DNA of 26,113 nt from Lachnospiraceae bacterium UBA3638 (GTDB lineage Bacteria; Bacillota; Clostridia; Lachnospirales; Lachnospiraceae), in contig DFKT01000051.1 in the NCBI GenBank assembly GCA_002373595.1, positions 1-26,113 of the forward strand. The letters are read 5' to 3'. This document shows, piece after piece, positions 23,827-26,113 of the stretch. The notes under the pieces were generated by a model. The model saw nothing but the letters and a program-made list of their open reading frames with translations. It was not told where the DNA came from and did no database searches. The position numbers were made by a program, and so were the translations under genes. Within the stretch, counting starts at the first letter, position 1. The number at the start of each line of letters is the position of its first letter.

Positions 23827-24579
23827 CTAACACCAAAATATGCCGCCACCGCATAAAACCTGGCAAAGCAGATTCGCTATGCACAGCTTCACGCATCTGT
23901 CAGATCCTTCCATCGGCGACGGATGCGCATATGTATTGCTCACACTCTCATACCACCTGCCCTCTGAGATCATATGCTCGTAGAATGACATAAACTCTTT
24001 ATTTCCCGGCTCCATCCGCACGGCATTGCGCGCATGATCGAGTGCGGTATTGGTATTCCTAAGTCCGGCATGTGCCACAGCGCTGTAATAGTACCACATC
24101 GCATTCCTCTTGTTTGGATCGAGACTGTCGAGAGTATGTCTCGCCTCGTTGAAATATCCGTTATTCAGGAATGTCGCAGTTGCGCGCATGTAGTTCTCAT
24201 AGTCGCCCTGTGCGGTAGATGTGCTCCCGCCCGAAGAACCGTATGAACCGTGACCCGCACCGTTAAACCCACCGTACGGATCGCCGTACGATGCACGTGA
24301 TGTACTGCCACTGTTCGTCCTTCCGTATCCTGCGGAGCTTCCGTAACTGTATGTGCTTCCGTACTTTGCACTCGTTCCGTAGATGCCTTCCTCACGCTCC
24401 TTGATGATCTGTTCATAGGCGGTCTGCACCTCCTTGAACATCTCCTCCGCTTTATCCCTGTTGGGATTGTTGATGTTGGCATCGGGATGATACTTACGGC
24501 TCAGCTCTCTGTACTTTTTCTTGATATCCTCGTCGGAAGCGTTTCCGGGTACGCCGAGGACTGCATAAGGATCACGCAT
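23827..24579 (-). CDS. J-domain protein with Gly/Ser/Tyr-rich linker, TPR-like region and Cys-rich tail
   Basis: 250 residues from the chosen start. The J domain (1-62) opens [20 protein letters not shown] and has the HPD motif at 31-33, needed to stimulate Hsp70 ATPase. A Gly/Ser/Tyr-rich low-complexity linker (68-125) follows, then TPR-like helices (about 128-198, with [20 protein letters not shown]). The tail has five cysteines (229, 233, 239, 243, 250) in a hydrophobic, glycine-rich context. It is not a canonical DnaJ, having no zinc-finger or substrate-binding domains. The start is at 24579 because GAGG lies 7 bases upstream and the J domain begins there; 34 further upstream codons are open but overlap the previous gene. 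It overlaps the DUF5685 gene by 8 bases, so it is probably coupled to it. Confidence 0.85.
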   Translation of the reverse strand: MRDPYAVLGVPGNASDEDIKKKYRELSRKYHPDANINNPNRDKAEEMFKEVQTAYEQIIKEREEGIYGTSAKYGSTYSYGSSAGYGRTNSGSTSRASYGDPYGGFNGAGHGSYGSSGGSTSTAQGDYENYMRATATFLNNGYFNEARHTLDSLDPNKRNAMWYYYSAVAHAGLRNTNTALDHARNAVRMEPGNKEFMSFYEHMISEGRWYESVSNTYAHPSPMEGSDRCVKLCIANLLCQVLCGGGIFWC

Positions 24580-25462
24580 TTTTATACCTCGCCCATATTC
24601 CGGAATAAAGTATATTCCTGAGTATATCCGTATATTCCACCAAAGGAAGTCTCTCAAACTGTCTGCAGAAATCTCCCGCAAGCACGGTCATGAGTTCTTT
24701 GAATTCGTCCTCAAAGCCCTCCTTAAATACCGCCTTTACAACTGTCCTTCCCGTGGTCTTGTTCTTTCTCTTTTCCGTACCTGTGACTTTATCCGCAAAA
24801 GGATTATAGCGGCCCTTTATATGATCTTCTCCCGCATCCTCATACGCATCCATCAGGTATATCCATTTGCCGAGATAGAATCCCATCATGTAGAGTTCAT
24901 CGCTCCACTCGTCCTGTCTGTAGAGAAACACCTCGGAGAGCACTCGTCCGAACTGACCGGAAATAGCATCGGCATCTCTTTCCTCTGCCTTCTCCATATC
25001 GTAAAGCTCCGAAAGAAGACCTTTTATTGCTTCAGACTTTTCGATAAGTCTTGCCCTTCTCTCATCGGAAAGTTTTCCTTTCCCGGCATTCTTAAGACTT
25101 CTTTTCAGCTTTTTCCCAAGCATTTTTGCGGCCGCTTTGTGATCGTCTCTTTCATCGTCTTCGCATTTAAGTGACGAAAGCAGCACTCCCATATCAGCCG
25201 CATACTCCGTATAGGCATTGCGCAGCCTGAGTCTTCCTCCCGCAGGATGAAGAACGCACACCCCCTTGCTGCTTGCAGTCTCCGGTTCATACAGAGACGA
25301 GAGTAGTATCGCGAGAAAAGTGATATCGTAACTTAAGATGACCTGTCCGGTCTTTCCGTAGGTATGCGCAAGTTCTCTGCATGTACCACAGTAAAAACCG
25401 CGATAGGTTTCGATATCCTTCATCTTCAGTTCACTTAAGTTGACGGTCAGATATCCGAACAT
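24572..25462 (-). CDS. DUF5685 family protein
   Basis: 296 residues, soluble and mostly helical. It opens [16 protein letters not shown] and has the paired cysteines YCGTC (C25, C28) and a further C69 within VCVLHP, suggesting a bound metal. A second conserved-looking stretch is [21 protein letters not shown] (starting about 202), rich in acidic residues. This matches DUF5685, found mainly in Clostridia, whose function is not known to me. GGAG lies 4-5 bases before the ATG. It is first in a three-gene cluster with the J-domain protein and the one-helix protein. No clear promoter fits in the 76 bases after pnp, so read-through past the pnp terminator, or a promoter hidden in that region, must drive it. 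Confidence 0.75.
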   Translation of the reverse strand: MFGYLTVNLSELKMKDIETYRGFYCGTCRELAHTYGKTGQVILSYDITFLAILLSSLYEPETASSKGVCVLHPAGGRLRLRNAYTEYAADMGVLLSSLKCEDDERDDHKAAAKMLGKKLKRSLKNAGKGKLSDERRARLIEKSEAIKGLLSELYDMEKAEERDADAISGQFGRVLSEVFLYRQDEWSDELYMMGFYLGKWIYLMDAYEDAGEDHIKGRYNPFADKVTGTEKRKNKTTGRTVVKAVFKEGFEDEFKELMTVLAGDFCRQFERLPLVEYTDILRNILYSGIWARYKNA

Positions 25463-25489
25463 GTCTCTCCTTTCCGCAAAATGCTTTTA

Positions 25490-25524
25490 AGAAAAATACC
25501 CGGACGCATATACGCCCGGGTATT
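25490..25524 (-). terminator. Rho-independent terminator of pnp
   Basis: A 9-bp perfect stem AATACCCGG/CCGGGTATT (25495-25503 and 25516-25524) with a 12-base loop. On the minus strand the 3' arm runs directly into TTTC, making five T residues in a row. It begins 14 bases after the pnp stop. Confidence 0.9.
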
Positions 25525-25538
25525 GAAAAGCTTTATGA

Positions 25539-26113
25539 TCAGTTCTGAGGGGCATCCTTTATCGAGAAGCTTATACGTCCCATCTTGTCCTTACCGAGGC
25601 ACTTAACGGTTACCTGGTCTCCCAGGGTGAGGTAATCCTCAACATGCTCTACTCTCTCCTTAGCGATCTTGGAGATATGTACCATGCCTTCCTTGCCGGG
25701 AGCGAACTCTACGAACGCACCGAACTCCTTGATGGAAACGACCTTACCCTTGTAGATCCGGCCTTCCTCAAACTCGGATACGATCATGTTGATCATCTCG
25801 ATAGCCTTGTCCATTCCGTCCTTGTCTACGCCGCATACGTCAACGCGTCCGCTGTCATCGATATCGATCTTGACGCCGGTGCGTGCGATGATCTCGTTGA
25901 TCGTCTTTCCGCGCTGTCCGACAACATCACCGATCTTATCGGGATCGATCTGCATGGAAACGATCTTGGGTGCATACTCGTTAACGGTCTTTCTGGGCTC
26001 AGCGATAACGGGCTTCATGCAGTTGTCCATGATGAAGAGTCTGGCCTCACGGCATCTTGCGATAGCGCCCTCTACGATAGGCCTGGTAAGTCCGTGGATC
26101 TTGATATCCATCT
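25539..26113 (-). CDS. pnp: Polyribonucleotide nucleotidyltransferase, C-terminal part (5' end beyond the window)
   Basis: About 190 residues, running off the right edge. The visible part starts in the end of the second RNase PH domain (DIKIHGLTRPIVEGAI), followed by a KH domain with the GxxG loop GQRG in IGDVVGQRGKTINEI (residues about 61-75 of the fragment), and an S1 RNA-binding domain (GRIYKGKVVSIKEFGAFVEF, then GMVHISKI). The enzyme degrades RNA 3' to 5' with phosphate. The methionine at 26111 is internal, as full-length proteins are about 700 residues. Confidence 0.95.
   Translation of the reverse strand, partial: MDIKIHGLTRPIVEGAIARCREARLFIMDNCMKPVIAEPRKTVNEYAPKIVSMQIDPDKIGDVVGQRGKTINEIIARTGVKIDIDDSGRVDVCGVDKDGMDKAIEMINMIVSEFEEGRIYKGKVVSIKEFGAFVEFAPGKEGMVHISKIAKERVEHVEDYLTLGDQVTVKCLGKDKMGRISFSIKDAPQN

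Overview
The window reads as a chromosomal segment from a strictly anaerobic, moderate-GC member of the Clostridia, most likely Lachnospiraceae. This rests on the class III (oxygen-sensitive) ribonucleotide reductase pair, strong AGGAGG-type ribosome binding sites, a SEC-C-tagged methionine aminopeptidase, a PocR-domain hybrid kinase and a DUF5685/J-domain pair. The placement is inference from gene content; no marker gene was compared. Every protein gene but one, and the tRNA, lies on the minus strand, so the text follows transcription from right to left. I see no phage, insertion sequence, CRISPR array or rRNA.

Right end (about 23.4-26.1 kb): the 3' part of pnp, closed by a strong terminator, then a tight cluster of a DUF5685 protein, a J-domain/TPR-like protein and a small one-helix membrane protein. 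Next (17.9-23.4 kb) is an operon of nrdD, nrdG, a methionine aminopeptidase gene and a large polytopic membrane protein. Its promoter carries two candidate NrdR boxes. A P1B copper ATPase follows (15.3-17.8 kb), behind a promoter with a perfect 14-bp palindrome. Its C-terminus is an in-frame CopZ-like chaperone domain preceded by a slippery A-run, a full Shine-Dalgarno sequence and an internal ATG. Facing it, and abutting it with no spacer, is the only plus-strand gene, a YbjN-family protein.

Middle (9.2-14.7 kb): a two-gene phosphorelay, made of a two-receiver response regulator without an output domain and a soluble PocR hybrid histidine kinase. A 276-bp noncoding gap with a long imperfect hairpin follows, then a cytoplasmic GH26-like glycosidase.

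Left (2.4-9.1 kb): an operon glyA - hom - aspartate kinase - GH3-like protein - MATE transporter, ending at a clear terminator. The first three genes link aspartate, homoserine/threonine and serine/glycine metabolism. The GH3-like protein is membrane anchored and has lost the residues expected for catalysis. Finally (0-2.3 kb) there is a patB/malY-type cystathionine beta-lyase with a downstream LysR regulator, behind a near-consensus promoter, and a tRNA-Gly(GCC) with its own promoter.

The observation I consider most worth testing is the copA/copZ junction. A one-base change, or a -1 slip at the A-run, turns the fused gene into an ordinary copA-copZ operon.
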